Assembly (NCBI GenBank): GCA_947475295.1
Contig: CANJLF010000009.1
Span: 39,463 to 103,462 of the forward strand
Length of the DNA: 64,000 nucleotides
Origin: Fidelibacterota bacterium
Lineage (GTDB): Bacteria; Pseudomonadota; Alphaproteobacteria; Rhodospirillales; Rhodospirillaceae
Reading direction: 5' to 3'
Position 1 is the stretch's first letter. The number at the start of each line of letters is the position of its first letter. This document shows, piece by piece, positions 56,128-64,000 of this stretch. The notes under the pieces are model-generated. The model had not been told where the DNA came from, searched no databases, and saw only the letters and a program-made list of their open reading frames with translations. The translations under genes were made by a program, and so were the position numbers.

Positions 56128-57267
56128 GTGACGACCTGTGCCGCCCTCATTGTTGCCGCCGGCCGTGGACAGCGGTTTGGCGGCAATCTGCCCAAACAGT
56201 ACGCTCCCTTGCGCGGCGAGAAACTCCTGCGGCGGACCCTCAGGGCCTTCAGCGGCCATCCCAAGATCGGCCAGGTCGTTGTGGCCATTCACCCTGATGA
56301 TGCGGCGAGCTTTGCCGAGGCGGCCCAGGGTTTTGTCAATGTCACCTCAGTTCACGGCGGCGCCACGCGCCAGGAGTCCGTGCGGCTGGGCTTGGAAGCC
56401 ATCGCAAAAGCCGCGCCCGATTTGGTGCTGATCCACGACGGCGCCCGGCCCATGACCTCGGCTGCCCTGATCGACAGCGTCATCGGCGGCCTCGCCACAG
56501 CCGAGGGCGTCCTCCCCGTCATGCCGGTGATCGATACCTTAAAGCGCGTCGATGGCGCCGGTGTCGTCGGCGAAACCGTATCGCGCGAGCAGCTGGTGCG
56601 CGCGCAAACGCCGCAAGGCTTCCGCTTTTCAGCTATCCTCAAAGCCCACCGGACCTTTGCCGGCGAAGCCCTGACCGATGACGCCGCCGTGCTGGAACGC
56701 GCCGGTCACAGGGTCACGACGGTTCCCGGCGACGACGCCAATATCAAGGTTACGACCATGGACGATCTCGCTCGCCTCAGTGCTGCCCTCACCGAGACCC
56801 GCATTGGGCAAGGCTTTGACGTTCACAAGTTCGGACCCGGCGATGCGGTCATGCTGTGCGGGCTGAAAGTGCCCCATACCCAAGGGCTGATTGGGCATTC
56901 CGATGCCGACGTGGCATTGCATGCGGGCACCGATGCGATCTTGGGCGCCATCGGCGCAGGCGATATTGGCCAGCATTTTCCGCCGACCGATCCGAAATGG
57001 CGCGGCGCGGCGTCCGACAAATTCCTGAAACACGCCCACGACCTGTTGCTGGAGCGCGGCGGCACATTGGTGCATCTTGATTTCACGATTATCTGCGAGC
57101 GCCCCAAGGTCGGCCCGTACCGCGCCGCCATGGTGGCCGCCGTCGCGCGCATTCTCGGTGTAACCGAAGACCGCATCAGCGTGAAAGCAACAACGACGGA
57201 AGGCCTTGGCTTTACCGGCCGCCAGGAAGGCATCGCCGCGCAAGCCGTAGCGACCGTCAAACTTTAA
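56128..57267 (+). CDS. ispDF: Bifunctional IspD/IspF isoprenoid enzyme
   Basis: 379 residues. The N-terminal IspD half has [16 protein letters not shown] and IHDGARPM; the C-terminal IspF half has [28 protein letters not shown], and [12 protein letters not shown]. The two non-consecutive steps of the MEP pathway (CDP-methylerythritol formation and cyclodiphosphate formation) are fused, as often in alphaproteobacteria. GTG 56128 with AAGGG upstream was preferred; an earlier in-frame ATG at 56014 adds sequence unlike the family. Divergent from dusB. Confidence 0.96.
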   Translation: MTTCAALIVAAGRGQRFGGNLPKQYAPLRGEKLLRRTLRAFSGHPKIGQVVVAIHPDDAASFAEAAQGFVNVTSVHGGATRQESVRLGLEAIAKAAPDLVLIHDGARPMTSAALIDSVIGGLATAEGVLPVMPVIDTLKRVDGAGVVGETVSREQLVRAQTPQGFRFSAILKAHRTFAGEALTDDAAVLERAGHRVTTVPGDDANIKVTTMDDLARLSAALTETRIGQGFDVHKFGPGDAVMLCGLKVPHTQGLIGHSDADVALHAGTDAILGAIGAGDIGQHFPPTDPKWRGAASDKFLKHAHDLLLERGGTLVHLDFTIICERPKVGPYRAAMVAAVARILGVTEDRISVKATTTEGLGFTGRQEGIAAQAVATVKL

Positions 57268-57559
57268 CGTCTGGATCCAGGATATCGGCGACCTGATTCT
57301 TCGCCGGGCGCGGCAGCAGCTTCATCGTCAGAATGAAAGCCGACAGCACCAGGCAAATGCTGTTGGTAACGATCAACGGCCACTGCATCAGCAGCAGACC
57401 GTAAACCGTCCACAACATGAATCCGCTGACCGTCAGGGTATACGCGCCCGCCGAAATGTCATGGGTGCTGCGGGATTTGATGATTTTCCAGGCTTGCGGC
57501 GCGAAGCTGGCCGTCGAGGCCAGAGCAGCAAAGGTGCCCACAATTGTCGCGGTATCCAT
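57257..57559 (-). CDS. SemiSWEET-type PQ-loop transporter
   Basis: 100 residues with three membrane helices, the bacterial half-size SWEET. The PQ motif is in [16 protein letters not shown]; the third helix is [16 protein letters not shown]. Two or more copies assemble to pass sugars across the inner membrane. AAAGGA precedes the ATG. The 3' end overlaps the convergent ispDF end by 11 bp. Confidence 0.92.
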   Translation of the reverse strand: MDTATIVGTFAALASTASFAPQAWKIIKSRSTHDISAGAYTLTVSGFMLWTVYGLLLMQWPLIVTNSICLVLSAFILTMKLLPRPAKNQVADILDPDVKV

Positions 57560-57582
57560 CACGACATCCTTTGCAAACGAAA

Positions 57583-57623
57583 GCCGTGTGAAATCACCCG
57601 CAAGGACGGGGAACCCACACGGC
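57583..57623 (-). terminator. Possible terminator after the H1-like gene
   Basis: GCCGTGTG and CACACGGC are 25 bases apart and, on the minus strand, are followed by TTTCGTTTG. Weak because of the large loop. Confidence 0.35.
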
Positions 57624-57637
57624 CACTTCAGCTTAGA

Positions 57638-57952
57638 TTAGGTCAGGCTGGACGCGGCTTTCTTAGCGGCGCGCTTCAAGCTGTCAAACTCATTGCTCAG
57701 GGTCTCGCCGCTGCTTTTGACGGCCTTTTTCGCCATCTTGGTCAGCTGCGTGGCCAGCTTGCTGATGTCCTTGGAAACGGCTTTCTGGGTGCTTTTGGCG
57801 CGCGCCGTCAAGGTCTTAGTCTTGCTCTTTGCCACTTTCTTCGCGCGCGACACGGAAGACTTCGCCTGTTTCTTTAGGGCGCGGCCCTTGCTTTGGGCTT
57901 TCGCTTTAACCTTGCTCACGGTTTTACGCGCGGCGCTTTTCGCAGATGCCAT
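57638..57952 (-). CDS. Lysine/alanine-rich histone H1-like protein
   Basis: 104 residues, very basic and low in complexity, starting MASAKSAARKTVSKVKAKAQ with many KAK, KSK and AKS motifs. It resembles bacterial H1-like DNA-binding proteins (AlgP/HC1 style). The C-terminal third (ISKLATQLTKMAKKAV) is amphipathic and may be phasin-like instead. GAGG lies 6 bases before the ATG. It may condense DNA or bind nucleic acid. Confidence 0.75.
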   Translation of the reverse strand: MASAKSAARKTVSKVKAKAQSKGRALKKQAKSSVSRAKKVAKSKTKTLTARAKSTQKAVSKDISKLATQLTKMAKKAVKSSGETLSNEFDSLKRAAKKAASSLT

Positions 57953-58037
57953 AGCCAACCTCATTGTTGTGATTCCGGGAAAACGATATGCATAGGGTCT
58001 TAACGCGACATGACCGCAAAAGTTCCAGACTTCAGTC

Positions 58038-59672
58038 TTAGGTAGTCGTGATACGCGGTGTCATGGCGTCGTCGACGCTGGCCGCGAAGCCGGCGCCGGC
58101 CTCAGCATACATGTTAAACACCGCGTGAACACCCGCCGCCTTCAGGAGTCGGGCCTGGTCGGCGAATTTGGCCAGGACGCCGATGAAGCCCTCGAAGTTG
58201 CCGGTTTTGATCTGCTGTACGGCGTACATATTCGCCCTGTATTCGGGCATGGCCAGCAGAACCGCGCGCAAATGATGGGGTGCGGCGTGAACCCGCTCCC
58301 AGAAGTCGGAATCCGTGGCGTCGCCGTGGATGACGTTGCGGCCCGCCTTTTGGTGCTGCGCGACCTTCTCGAGATTGCTTTCAATACCGATGACGACGCT
58401 GCCGTGGCGGCGGCGCAGGTACTCATAAGCGCCGGTTCCCACCCGGCCCATGCCGAAAACCGCGACCGTGGCGTCGCCGATTTCTAGCGGCATATCCTCG
58501 GTATGGCGCGTCGTGCGCTCAAAGCGGCGCAGAAACCGGTGAACGCGGATGTAGTACTTGTGCGGCTTGATATTGAGCGGCGCCACCAGGAGGAACGACA
58601 GCGAAACCGCCATGGCCAAAACCATCACCCAGCCCTCGCTCACCCAGCCGTTTTCGGCGCTGACGGCGCAGACGATCAGCCCGAACTCGCTATAGGTTGA
58701 AAGACTGACGGACGCCATGAACGCCGACCGCGCCCGCAGCTTAAACCGCGTCATAAGCATGAAAAACAGGCCGGCCTGGACCGGCAGCAGCAGAACCAGC
58801 ACCAGGGCGATGCCCAGGTGTTCAAAGGAGGGTTTGCCCGACAATCCGATATCGAGGAAAAAGCCGATCAGCAGCACTTCCTTGAAGCTGAACAGCGCAT
58901 CGGCCAGTTCCTCGGAGCGCTTATGGGGCGCCATCATGACACCCATGACCAGCGCGCCGAGATCGGGCTTCAGGCCGACCAGCTGAAAGGTCCCGGCACC
59001 CAACACCACGGCGGTGAACAGACCGAACAGCGGCAACATCTCGCGGTAACCGACCCGGTCCAGAAGCCGGTTCAAAATCGGGCGCAACAGCACCAGGCCG
59101 ACCACGCCGAAGGCCCAGGGCGACGGCGCGCGGGCGGCCGAGAGCGTTAGGAACGCGACCGCGAACAGATCTTGAATCACCAGGATGCCGACGGCCGTGC
59201 GGCCATGCAGCGCGTTAGCTTCGCCGCGTTCGTCCAGAACCTTCACGCCGAAGACCGTGCTGGAAAAGCTCAAGGCGAAGGCGATCAGGACCGCCGCGGT
59301 GGGACTAAGCCCGCCCAGCAAACCCGGGCTCACCAATGAGATCGCATAGATCGCCGCGCCAAATCCGATCATCGTTCCGGTACTGTGCAGCGTCGCGACA
59401 CCCCAGACGTCGGGCCGCGCAAGAGTCCGGATCCTGAGTTTAAGTCCGATGGTGAAGAGCAAGAGCATCACGCCGGCGTCGGCGATCTCCTTGATCACCG
59501 CATTGGACCGCACCCCAAGGGCATTGAGCACAAACCCCGCGAGAAGGAATCCGGCCAGAGGCGGCAGGCTCATGAACCGGGCGCCGATACCAAAGACAAA
59601 GGCCAAGGCAATGGCGAGCGGCACCGTCGGAAGATCGGCAATGGCGCCTGCAATATGCGTAAAATCGGGCAT
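58038..59672 (-). CDS. Monovalent cation:proton antiporter with TrkA-N domain (KefB/YbaL-like)
   Basis: 544 residues. About 12 membrane helices of the CPA2 family (LPPLAGFLLAGFVLNALG, DAGVMLLLFTIGLKLR) are followed by a cytoplasmic NAD-binding TrkA-N domain from about residue 400 (VAVFGMGRVGTGAYEYL). It likely exchanges K+ or Na+ for H+, gated by the nucleotide domain. The gap of 3 bp to cutA upstream suggests one transcript. Confidence 0.93.
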   Translation of the reverse strand: MPDFTHIAGAIADLPTVPLAIALAFVFGIGARFMSLPPLAGFLLAGFVLNALGVRSNAVIKEIADAGVMLLLFTIGLKLRIRTLARPDVWGVATLHSTGTMIGFGAAIYAISLVSPGLLGGLSPTAAVLIAFALSFSSTVFGVKVLDERGEANALHGRTAVGILVIQDLFAVAFLTLSAARAPSPWAFGVVGLVLLRPILNRLLDRVGYREMLPLFGLFTAVVLGAGTFQLVGLKPDLGALVMGVMMAPHKRSEELADALFSFKEVLLIGFFLDIGLSGKPSFEHLGIALVLVLLLPVQAGLFFMLMTRFKLRARSAFMASVSLSTYSEFGLIVCAVSAENGWVSEGWVMVLAMAVSLSFLLVAPLNIKPHKYYIRVHRFLRRFERTTRHTEDMPLEIGDATVAVFGMGRVGTGAYEYLRRRHGSVVIGIESNLEKVAQHQKAGRNVIHGDATDSDFWERVHAAPHHLRAVLLAMPEYRANMYAVQQIKTGNFEGFIGVLAKFADQARLLKAAGVHAVFNMYAEAGAGFAASVDDAMTPRITTT

Positions 59673-59675
59673 CCG

Positions 59676-59999
59676 CTAGGTCGTCTCCCGATCTATCCAA
59701 GCGAGATAATCCGGCAGTCCATCAGCCATGTCGTAGACCACGGCGCAGGGCACATCGTAACTGTGTAACGCCTTGATCCGATCCAGGGCCTTGTCCGCCA
59801 AATCACGGCGGGTTTTGGCGATCAGCACAATTTCTTGCGCCTCTTCGACCTTGCCCTGCCAGCGGTAGATGGATGTAGCTCCGCCGAGCACATTGGCGCA
59901 GGCCGCGAGCTTCTCATCAACCAGCGCGCGGGCGATGGCCATGGCCTCGGCCTGTGAGGACGCCGTAACATAGATCATGCAGTGATCCGCTGCGGTCAT
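59676..59999 (-). CDS. cutA: Divalent-cation tolerance protein CutA
   Basis: 107 residues, full length. CANVLGGATSIYRWQGKVEE and the LHSYDVPCAV segment are the family signature; the trimer resembles PII. Linked to copper tolerance in some bacteria, but the exact function is unclear. Confidence 0.95.
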   Translation of the reverse strand: MTAADHCMIYVTASSQAEAMAIARALVDEKLAACANVLGGATSIYRWQGKVEEAQEIVLIAKTRRDLADKALDRIKALHSYDVPCAVVYDMADGLPDYLAWIDRETT

Positions 60000-60119
60000 T
60001 TTGCTAGACTTTTGCCTGCTTTAAGAAAAATTCACATCTCGGCGCGTATGAACAGCATCTGCGGCGTTCTCTAATGTAACGCCACAGCGAGGCCAAACGC
60101 CACGGATAGGAATCCCGTC

Positions 60120-60377
60120 ATGGACGGAGGCGACCGCAACATCGTCCGACTGTCTCCGGCACAGCGTAAGTGGCTGGAGCGCGGCCTTACGCAGCCGGGC
60201 GGCAAGCTGCCGCTGTTCGATAGCGACGGCCGCAAGATCAATCCGCAAGTCGTCAAAAAATGCGTCGATGAAGGCTGGGCCGAACCGTGGTTCGCCAATC
60301 AGCTAAAGACCGATTTTCTGGTGTGCAAGCTCACGACGGCGGGCCGCTCGATGCTTCAAGAGTCGGCCGTAGCTTAG
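60120..60377 (+). CDS. Small conserved-looking hypothetical protein
   Basis: 85 residues, soluble. LSPAQRKWLERGLTQPGGKLPLFD is followed by a helical segment and LTTAGRSMLQ, wording like a small winged-helix-type domain. I believe similar short proteins occur across alphaproteobacteria, but no function is known to me. ATAGGAAT precedes the ATG. Confidence 0.7.
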   Translation: MDGGDRNIVRLSPAQRKWLERGLTQPGGKLPLFDSDGRKINPQVVKKCVDEGWAEPWFANQLKTDFLVCKLTTAGRSMLQESAVA

Positions 60378-60390
60378 GCCGTTAATTCTC

Positions 60391-60864
60391 TTAGGCCGTC
60401 AATTCCAGAGATTCGCCGGGGCGCGCATAAGTGCCCGAAACAGCAAAGTAACTCTTCGCATAACGCGATGTCGCCGCGAGAAACTCCGGCGCAGGCGATG
60501 ATCTGCCCTGCCCGGAGTTTTTCGCAGAGTGATAGAGTCGTTCTGACTCAGCGGCCGACAGCACTTCTGGCTCGGCCTTATTAGGAAGTTTGGAGCGACG
60601 CGGCGCGTACGACGAACGCTCATCTGTGACGGCAGACTTGGATGTCTCAGCGCCAAGAGTCTTGTTAAGTCCGGCAAGGGTCGCGGCATCAAGGAAGGAA
60701 CGGAAGGCGATGCTGGAGCGCCCGCGTGCATCTTTAGACGGAGCGCGGCGATCGTTGCTGGCACCGTCGCGCTCGCCCACAGCCGAAACCTGCGGCTGGC
60801 GCGGCAGGGCTGCTGCCGGCGCGGCAATAGGCTGAAGCGAAAGTGCGTCGGTGATGGTGGTCAT
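60391..60864 (-). CDS. Hypothetical protein, disordered N terminus
   Basis: 157 residues without membrane segments or known domain. The first 50 residues are polar and alanine/arginine-rich; the C-terminal part (SAAESERLYHSAKNSGQ, then YAKSYFAVSGTYARPGESLELTA) looks structured. GCAGGGG precedes the ATG by about 8 bases. It converges with the 85-residue gene, 13 bp away. Confidence 0.6.
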   Translation of the reverse strand: MTTITDALSLQPIAAPAAALPRQPQVSAVGERDGASNDRRAPSKDARGRSSIAFRSFLDAATLAGLNKTLGAETSKSAVTDERSSYAPRRSKLPNKAEPEVLSAAESERLYHSAKNSGQGRSSPAPEFLAATSRYAKSYFAVSGTYARPGESLELTA

Positions 60865-61039
60865 CTAGCCCCTGCCCGAACCCCTCGGGCCCCCTCTATT
60901 AACGCTTTATAAAGGATTTGGGGTGCTGCGACAACAGATCAATGCCCGCAATAGTTGTCCACAGGTTGGTCGGGTAATGACTTACCTAATTGACTCTAAA
61001 GGAAATGATCCGGAAAACGCGTTTCGGATCTAACGGGCC
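60865..61039. other. Intergenic stretch with a small hairpin
   Basis: GATCCG and CGGATC around 61006-61029 enclose an AAACGCGTTT palindrome. It may end the minus-strand glycosyltransferase transcript. Nothing else recognised. Confidence 0.35.
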
Positions 61040-63454
61040 TCATTGCCAGGGCGGGGTCATACCTTCCGGCAGGGCGATCCGATTGACCTTGCCGTCGACG
61101 GGTTTCCCGCTTGCATCCAAATAAGGTTTTATCTCGGTGACGGGCGAAATGACGTCCTGGATGTCGTCGACTTCAAAGAACTTGTATCCGAGTGCCTTCA
61201 GACTCTTCTGCACCACCGCACCTGAAGCTGCTTGGATGCATTCAAAAAACACCATCGGCCGCGCGGCGGCCAGCACGCCCTTCATTCCGGCTATGCAGGC
61301 GGGTTCATAGCCCTCGGTGTCGATCTTTACCAACCCGACCTTAGGCCAGTGTTCTTTGGCCAAAAAACTGTCGATCGAAACCACTTGAACCTGTGTCGTG
61401 TGGCCCTTTTGGCCTGGGGCGAGCACGCCGATGGAGCCGCCGGTCGGCAAGTATTTCAGCGAACTCCCGATCGAAAACGGCAATTGCTCGTTTTTCTCGC
61501 CTACAGCCATCATAAAGGCGTTGCTCGTCGGAAAAGCATTGACGCGCAGATTCAGAGTCAGCCGGCCATAATTCATGAAGTGCGGTTCAAAACTGATCAC
61601 GTGAATCTGCGGGTTCGATGCCTTGGCCGCCAAACTAAAAGCCCCGGTGTGGGCGCCAATATCCAGCGCCAGCTCGACCTTCTTGGCGAGCTGCGCCCAG
61701 GTCCTGAGGGTGGTCCGTTCGTAGCTTCCATTCCAGAAGAACCGCATCACCACGGCGTCGTCGTTGCCTCCGGCTAGCATCTTGAAGGTACCGTGCCCCG
61801 ATGTGCAGTCCACCCAACCGAAATAACCAGGCATGTTCCCCAGGTGATCAAGCCCAAACGTGTTGTGATCTGGCAGCGTTGCACGCTTGGCAATTGCCTC
61901 AGCATTGAAATCGTCGCTCATCTCCTTAACCTTCACGCCCTTCGATCCGGCGAATTTCAAGTTCTGCTTTAAATCGCCCTTTGCGTGCCAGACAAGGCAT
62001 TCAGGCCTGTGAGTGCCGGTCCAGTCCAGCATATGTTTGGGGCAATCCTTGATAGCCATATCAGGCACATGTCTTCGGAACCACTCCCGCGCAGCCACCA
62101 TGTTGAATTGATCGTCAAACCATTTTGGAATTTTTGCGTCCTCGAAATGCAGAATGTAAGCCGCCAGGAAGTCGGTGAAATCGCGCCCACCGGGAGAGAT
62201 GGCGATGAAGGCCCCCATGACCATTTGATGCGCCCAGGGATCTTCCGATCGATCGTACAATACCACGTCAAATTGCTCGGGTAGGGCCCCGGGTATATCG
62301 CCGTTCACAATGGTGTCCGTATCGATCAAGATTATTTTGCGCTCAACCTGCCACTGGATTTGCGCCAATCTGATCCAACGTCGTGGCGCAAATAGGATCT
62401 TGTCGCATGGCCCCATATCTTCGATGGTCCACGTGACGCGATCCTTCGGAAACATCTTGAATGCTTCGTCGGGATTGAAAGTACCCAAATTCATAAGATG
62501 AATATGAAAATCGCAGTCGGGCGATTTTGACAGCGCCGATTCAATCAGCTCTCGGGCGAACCTTTCGGCATAAACGCCGTCACCTCCTGCATAAAGCAGA
62601 GGCCGGGAAGATTGGTGCGGCAACGAACCCATCAATTTGGGAAGCCGTTGAATTTTTTCTCGGAGATCGGATCGTCGGTACAGGCTTCCGAGATCGCCCC
62701 AACTCATAACGTTCAACTTGCCGGGCCGATAGGAAAAGGCCCTCTCAGGGTCGCCGCTTGCAAGAGCGGCCCACATCTTTATGGAAATGCTCTCCCAATG
62801 GTCGGTAGGAATTTCAAAAATCTTGTTTAATGTCTCGGCGGTGGGCTTACCGAGGGCCTTCAACGCGATCGCTTCATAGGCGAGTGCGCGGATTTTTTCC
62901 GCTTCGCTGATATTTTCCGGCCCAAGTTGCTGCGCCTGGTGCAAATAAGATACCGCTTCCTCCGCCTCGCCCAGCTGAAACAGAGAACGGCCTAGGTTGG
63001 TCAGCAGCTCGCCGCTCTTGGGGCGCAAGGCGACGGCCTTGCGGAAAAGTTCAACGGCGTCCGCGAATTGTCTTTTTCCAAAATGACCAACGCCCAGTTC
63101 CTCGAAAATGCGCCCGAGACTGTCCTGAAATTTGGCATTGGCCGGCTGGATTTTAACGGCGGTCGAATAGGCGTTCGCCGCCTCCGTTAAGTAGCCCTGT
63201 TTGTGAAGAGCGAAGCCAAGATGTTCCAGAGCTTCGGCATAGTCAGGTTTGAGAGCCAGAGCTTTGCGGTAGCTGTGGATTGCAGGATCGAGTTTTTCCT
63301 GCTTTGCTAAGCCCGCGCCAAGCAGAAGATGAAGCGCAGGCTCTCGTGGAAACCGGCCGATCAGCCGCTTCGCCGTCGAGACACCCTTCTCAAATTGGCC
63401 CGCATTGAGCAGCGCCACGAGATTTTGGATGTCGGCTGAGTCGGGTGCATTCAC
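61040..63454 (-). CDS. TPR - glycosyltransferase - FkbM methyltransferase fusion
   Basis: 804 residues. TPR units fill about 10-200 (e.g. AIHSYRKALALKPDYAEALE). A GT-A-type glycosyltransferase-like domain spans about 285-520, with the metal motif DTD at 378-380 (RKIILIDTDTIVNGDIPG) and KWFDDQFN near 445-451. An FkbM methyltransferase fills about 590-770 (ELALDIGAHTGAFSL, LVKIDTEGYEP). It may glycosylate and then O-methylate a glycan or glycoprotein. Other TPR/sugar enzymes lie at 19.2, 32.2 and 35.0 kb. Confidence 0.85.
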   Translation of the reverse strand: MNAPDSADIQNLVALLNAGQFEKGVSTAKRLIGRFPREPALHLLLGAGLAKQEKLDPAIHSYRKALALKPDYAEALEHLGFALHKQGYLTEAANAYSTAVKIQPANAKFQDSLGRIFEELGVGHFGKRQFADAVELFRKAVALRPKSGELLTNLGRSLFQLGEAEEAVSYLHQAQQLGPENISEAEKIRALAYEAIALKALGKPTAETLNKIFEIPTDHWESISIKMWAALASGDPERAFSYRPGKLNVMSWGDLGSLYRRSDLREKIQRLPKLMGSLPHQSSRPLLYAGGDGVYAERFARELIESALSKSPDCDFHIHLMNLGTFNPDEAFKMFPKDRVTWTIEDMGPCDKILFAPRRWIRLAQIQWQVERKIILIDTDTIVNGDIPGALPEQFDVVLYDRSEDPWAHQMVMGAFIAISPGGRDFTDFLAAYILHFEDAKIPKWFDDQFNMVAAREWFRRHVPDMAIKDCPKHMLDWTGTHRPECLVWHAKGDLKQNLKFAGSKGVKVKEMSDDFNAEAIAKRATLPDHNTFGLDHLGNMPGYFGWVDCTSGHGTFKMLAGGNDDAVVMRFFWNGSYERTTLRTWAQLAKKVELALDIGAHTGAFSLAAKASNPQIHVISFEPHFMNYGRLTLNLRVNAFPTSNAFMMAVGEKNEQLPFSIGSSLKYLPTGGSIGVLAPGQKGHTTQVQVVSIDSFLAKEHWPKVGLVKIDTEGYEPACIAGMKGVLAAARPMVFFECIQAASGAVVQKSLKALGYKFFEVDDIQDVISPVTEIKPYLDASGKPVDGKVNRIALPEGMTPPWQ

Positions 63455-63487
63455 GGTTGGCAGTCCCCTGATCTGCTCCGGTAAAAT

Positions 63488-63568
<81 letters not shown>

Positions 63569-63972
63569 CATGTATCCACGGTTTTTTCACTATGGTCAGT
63601 TAAATTTTGCCGTCAAGGGCTAGCCCAACTGTGGCTGAGTTGTGGATGGATTTACGGTCCCTTCCCGTCCTATTGCCCGACAATGTCGCCTATCGGATGT
63701 TCAGGCCGTCTGCCTCTACGCAAAGGCCAGTTCCGGTGCGCGATAGCCCCCCACCCAGGCACTTCGCCCCAGCGACCCCGCCATGGCTGTTCAGCTTCAC
63801 GCAGCCGCGCCCGAATGGCGTAAATTATTTGGCCGCTTCTTTAACCGTCCGCTTTGTCCGGTTTTAGGGGGCAAGCCAGCACCCCCACCCCCACAAAGTG
63901 CTCGGGATTAGTGATCCCCATATGCGCACGCGGCGTTCGGAAAATACAAAAAAGGGGTTTATATTTGCACTT
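63569..63972. other. Non-coding stretch, nothing recognised
   Basis: No supported gene between the tRNA and the window end. Two plus-strand frames (63506-63823, 63607-63867) have no ribosome site and no family resemblance. A C-rich run lies near 63881-63893. Confidence 0.4.
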
Positions 63973-64000
63973 ATGAGCCATGCAGGTGCTGACGTAACCG
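63973..64000 (+). CDS. Possible gene start cut by window end
   Basis: ATG 63973 opens a frame (MSHAGADVT) that runs off the window. AAAAAAGGGG lies about 15 bases upstream. Too short to judge. Confidence 0.2.

Overview
The window reads as a chromosomal segment of an alphaproteobacterium. The clearest marker is the minus-strand run dusB-ntrB-ntrC-ntrY-ntrX, with a D-amino-acid-transaminase-like gene, a HAD phosphatase, hfq and hflX downstream, and a divergent fused ispDF beside dusB. The large TonB receptors with a VVVTG(T/S)RIVR plug start, and the DUF1592/DUF1552 pair, recall Rhizomicrobium/Micropepsaceae-type genomes, but that placement is inference. No rRNA, CRISPR array, intact insertion sequence or prophage was seen.

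Layout. 1-4.7 kb: a transglutaminase-like gene cut by the window edge, a periplasmic binding protein and an RND permease without an adaptor gene. 4.7-16.7 kb: an accessory block with a tannase-like remnant, a TonB receptor, a PEBP-family protein, an inverted AbrB-type membrane protein, a secreted protein with three Lipoprotein_15-like modules, an unrecognised secreted protein, a DUF1592/1588/1585 protein with one CxxCH, a DUF1552 protein with a Tat-like signal, a strong terminator, and the broken 3' end of another TonB receptor. 16.9-32.1 kb: tRNA-Ser, mtnP-mtnA (with a 20-codon coupled ORF between them), an ABC uptake operon with a class III cyclase at its head and an FkbM methyltransferase at its tail, then a cell-wall and housekeeping run (lytic transglycosylase, rlpA, PBP5-type carboxypeptidase, tmk, holB, metG, TatD, PhnP-like hydrolase).

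32.1-40.7 kb is the most rearranged part. A TPR/OGT-type glycosyltransferase lies between the hydrolase gene and a decayed second copy of that gene's 3' end. Next comes a mosaic scar made of a broken SDR copy and a broken TonB-receptor copy, abutting a very GC-rich TPR/2OG-oxygenase gene; intact relatives of both broken genes follow at 36.7-40.7 kb. 40.9-60 kb is largely core: mazG, DUF3300 protein, inositol-phosphatase-like protein, hflX, hfq, the ntr operon, ispDF, SemiSWEET, an H1-like basic protein, a cation/proton antiporter and cutA. The window ends with two small hypotheticals, a TPR-glycosyltransferase-FkbM fusion and a tRNA-Pro(GGG)-like gene with a 4-nt insertion in its acceptor stem.

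Working hypotheses: (1) 5-16.5 kb encodes envelope uptake plus secreted/periplasmic oxidation of an unknown substrate, with the TonB receptor and the Lipoprotein_15 gene sharing a TGTMCGKACA palindrome upstream. (2) TonB receptors here form a family with a common upstream region, a common MSLHC start and several dead copies, suggesting amplification and loss. (3) Several TPR/glycosyltransferase/FkbM/2OG proteins point to surface glycan or protein modification. (4) hfq has a long A-rich 5' leader that could be an Hfq-binding autoregulatory site.
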